From UBA1146 sp963854815 (GTDB lineage: Bacteria > Planctomycetota > UBA8108 > UBA1146): a stretch of 14,497 bases of DNA. Location: NCBI GenBank assembly GCA_963854815.1, contig CAWLAN010000068.1, positions 1-14,497 of the forward strand, given 5' to 3'. The notes under the pieces are model-generated. The model worked only from the letters and a program-made list of their open reading frames with translations. It ran no database searches and was not told where the DNA came from. Of this stretch, positions 13,886 to 14,497 are shown one piece after another. The translations under genes and the position numbers were made by a program. The first letter of the stretch is position 1. Every line of letters begins with the position of its first letter.

Positions 13886-14497
13886 TTCCCCAGAAGCACC
13901 TGGAAATGGTTCGGATGGGGCTTCGTAGCCTGGTCGGCTATCCGATGCGTACCGTGTTGACGATGCTGGGTGTCGTATTCGGGGTGGGATCGGTCATCGC
14001 GATGCTGGCTCTGGGTGCTGGCGCCGAGCGGGAGTTGTTGCAGGAGATCGGCCGGCTCGGAATCCAGAACATCATCATCAACTCGATCAAACCGGAAGAA
14101 CCAGAAGACGCCGCCCAGAGGAGCAACTGGATCAGCAGTTACGGCATTACCTTCAAGGACCACCGGCAGATCGTCGACACAATTCCCGGGATCGAACGCG
14201 CCCTCCCTGTTCATGTCAGCAAGAAAACGGTCTGGCACGGAAGTCGGCGAGTGGAGGCAACCCTGTATGCCGTGACACCGGAGCACCTGGATATGTTCCA
14301 GCTCAACACATCCTTCGGCAGGAACCTGACCCATCTCGATGACGTGAAACTCTCTCGGGTATGCGTGATACGCTCCGGAATGCTCAAGGAACTGGGGATC
14401 TACCAGGATCCGATCGGCTTTCCCCTCAACATCGATAACGAAACCTTCTACGTGGTCGGCGTTCTGGCCGAGGACTCGTTCCTCGGATATGCCAGAA
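13882..14497 (+). CDS. MacB/FtsX-type ABC permease, 5' part only
   Basis: The inner-membrane subunit of the exporter, cut by the window end; 205 codons are visible. It begins MIPQKHLEMVRMGL, then SLVGYPMRTVLTMLGVVFGVGSV, the standard entry of the first membrane helix (about 22-46) in MacB-type permeases. GAGAERELLQEIGRLG and IIINSI follow. The periplasmic MacB core domain comes next, with typical phrases such as ITFKDHRQIVDTIPGI, VTPEHLDMF, GRNLT and YVVGVL. GTG 13882 overlaps the ATPase stop by GTGA. The three remaining membrane helices expected at the C-terminus would lie outside the window. Confidence 0.92.
   Translation, partial: MIPQKHLEMVRMGLRSLVGYPMRTVLTMLGVVFGVGSVIAMLALGAGAERELLQEIGRLGIQNIIINSIKPEEPEDAAQRSNWISSYGITFKDHRQIVDTIPGIERALPVHVSKKTVWHGSRRVEATLYAVTPEHLDMFQLNTSFGRNLTHLDDVKLSRVCVIRSGMLKELGIYQDPIGFPLNIDNETFYVVGVLAEDSFLGYAR

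Overview
The window is one continuous stretch of ordinary-looking bacterial chromosome. It is moderately GC-rich, densely packed and uses many GTG starts. A type IV pilus ATPase, a secreted repeat protein and a tripartite exporter with a probable outer-membrane lipoprotein point to a Gram-negative, two-membrane cell. A type III pantothenate kinase, a stand-alone sigma-54 activator and a secreted Pro/Arg-repeat plus Trp/Tyr-rich TPR-like protein would fit Planctomycetota or a neighbouring deep lineage. That assignment is an inference from gene style; no rRNA or other marker is present to settle it.

Layout. (1) 97-1194: a PilU-like type IV pilus ATPase. (2) 1260-4395: a tight four-gene run on the + strand, coaX (CoA synthesis), a degenerate MnmE-like GTPase, pyrB (pyrimidine synthesis) and a small VanZ-like membrane protein, with overlaps of 14 nt and 1 nt and a gap of 13 nt. 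(3) 4639-6567: a secreted protein with eight copies of a 45-nt repeat, an extremely Trp/Tyr-rich middle and a TPR-like C-terminus. (4) 6671-8523: a nucleotide-salvage operon of cytidine deaminase, a divergent uracil phosphoribosyltransferase and hypoxanthine phosphoribosyltransferase, with an extended -10 promoter candidate in front. (5) 8527-9564, minus strand: a sigma-54-dependent activator with no sensor domain, convergent with hpt. (6) 9663-9830: a tRNA-Asn(GTT) transcription unit with promoter, CCA-encoded tRNA and a very strong intrinsic terminator. (7) 9982-14497 (continues beyond the window): a tripartite exporter operon of TolC-like outer-membrane protein, HlyD/MacA-type adaptor, LolD/MacB-type ATPase and MacB/FtsX-type permease. 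Its three junctions all have the same 4-nt GTGA start/stop overlap.

There is no CRISPR array, insertion sequence, phage gene or obvious defence system. The items most worth a second look are the MnmE-like GTPase that has lost its G4 motif and C-terminal cysteine, the VNTR-like repeat protein, the variant uracil phosphoribosyltransferase, and palindromes around the tRNA and in the exporter leader.
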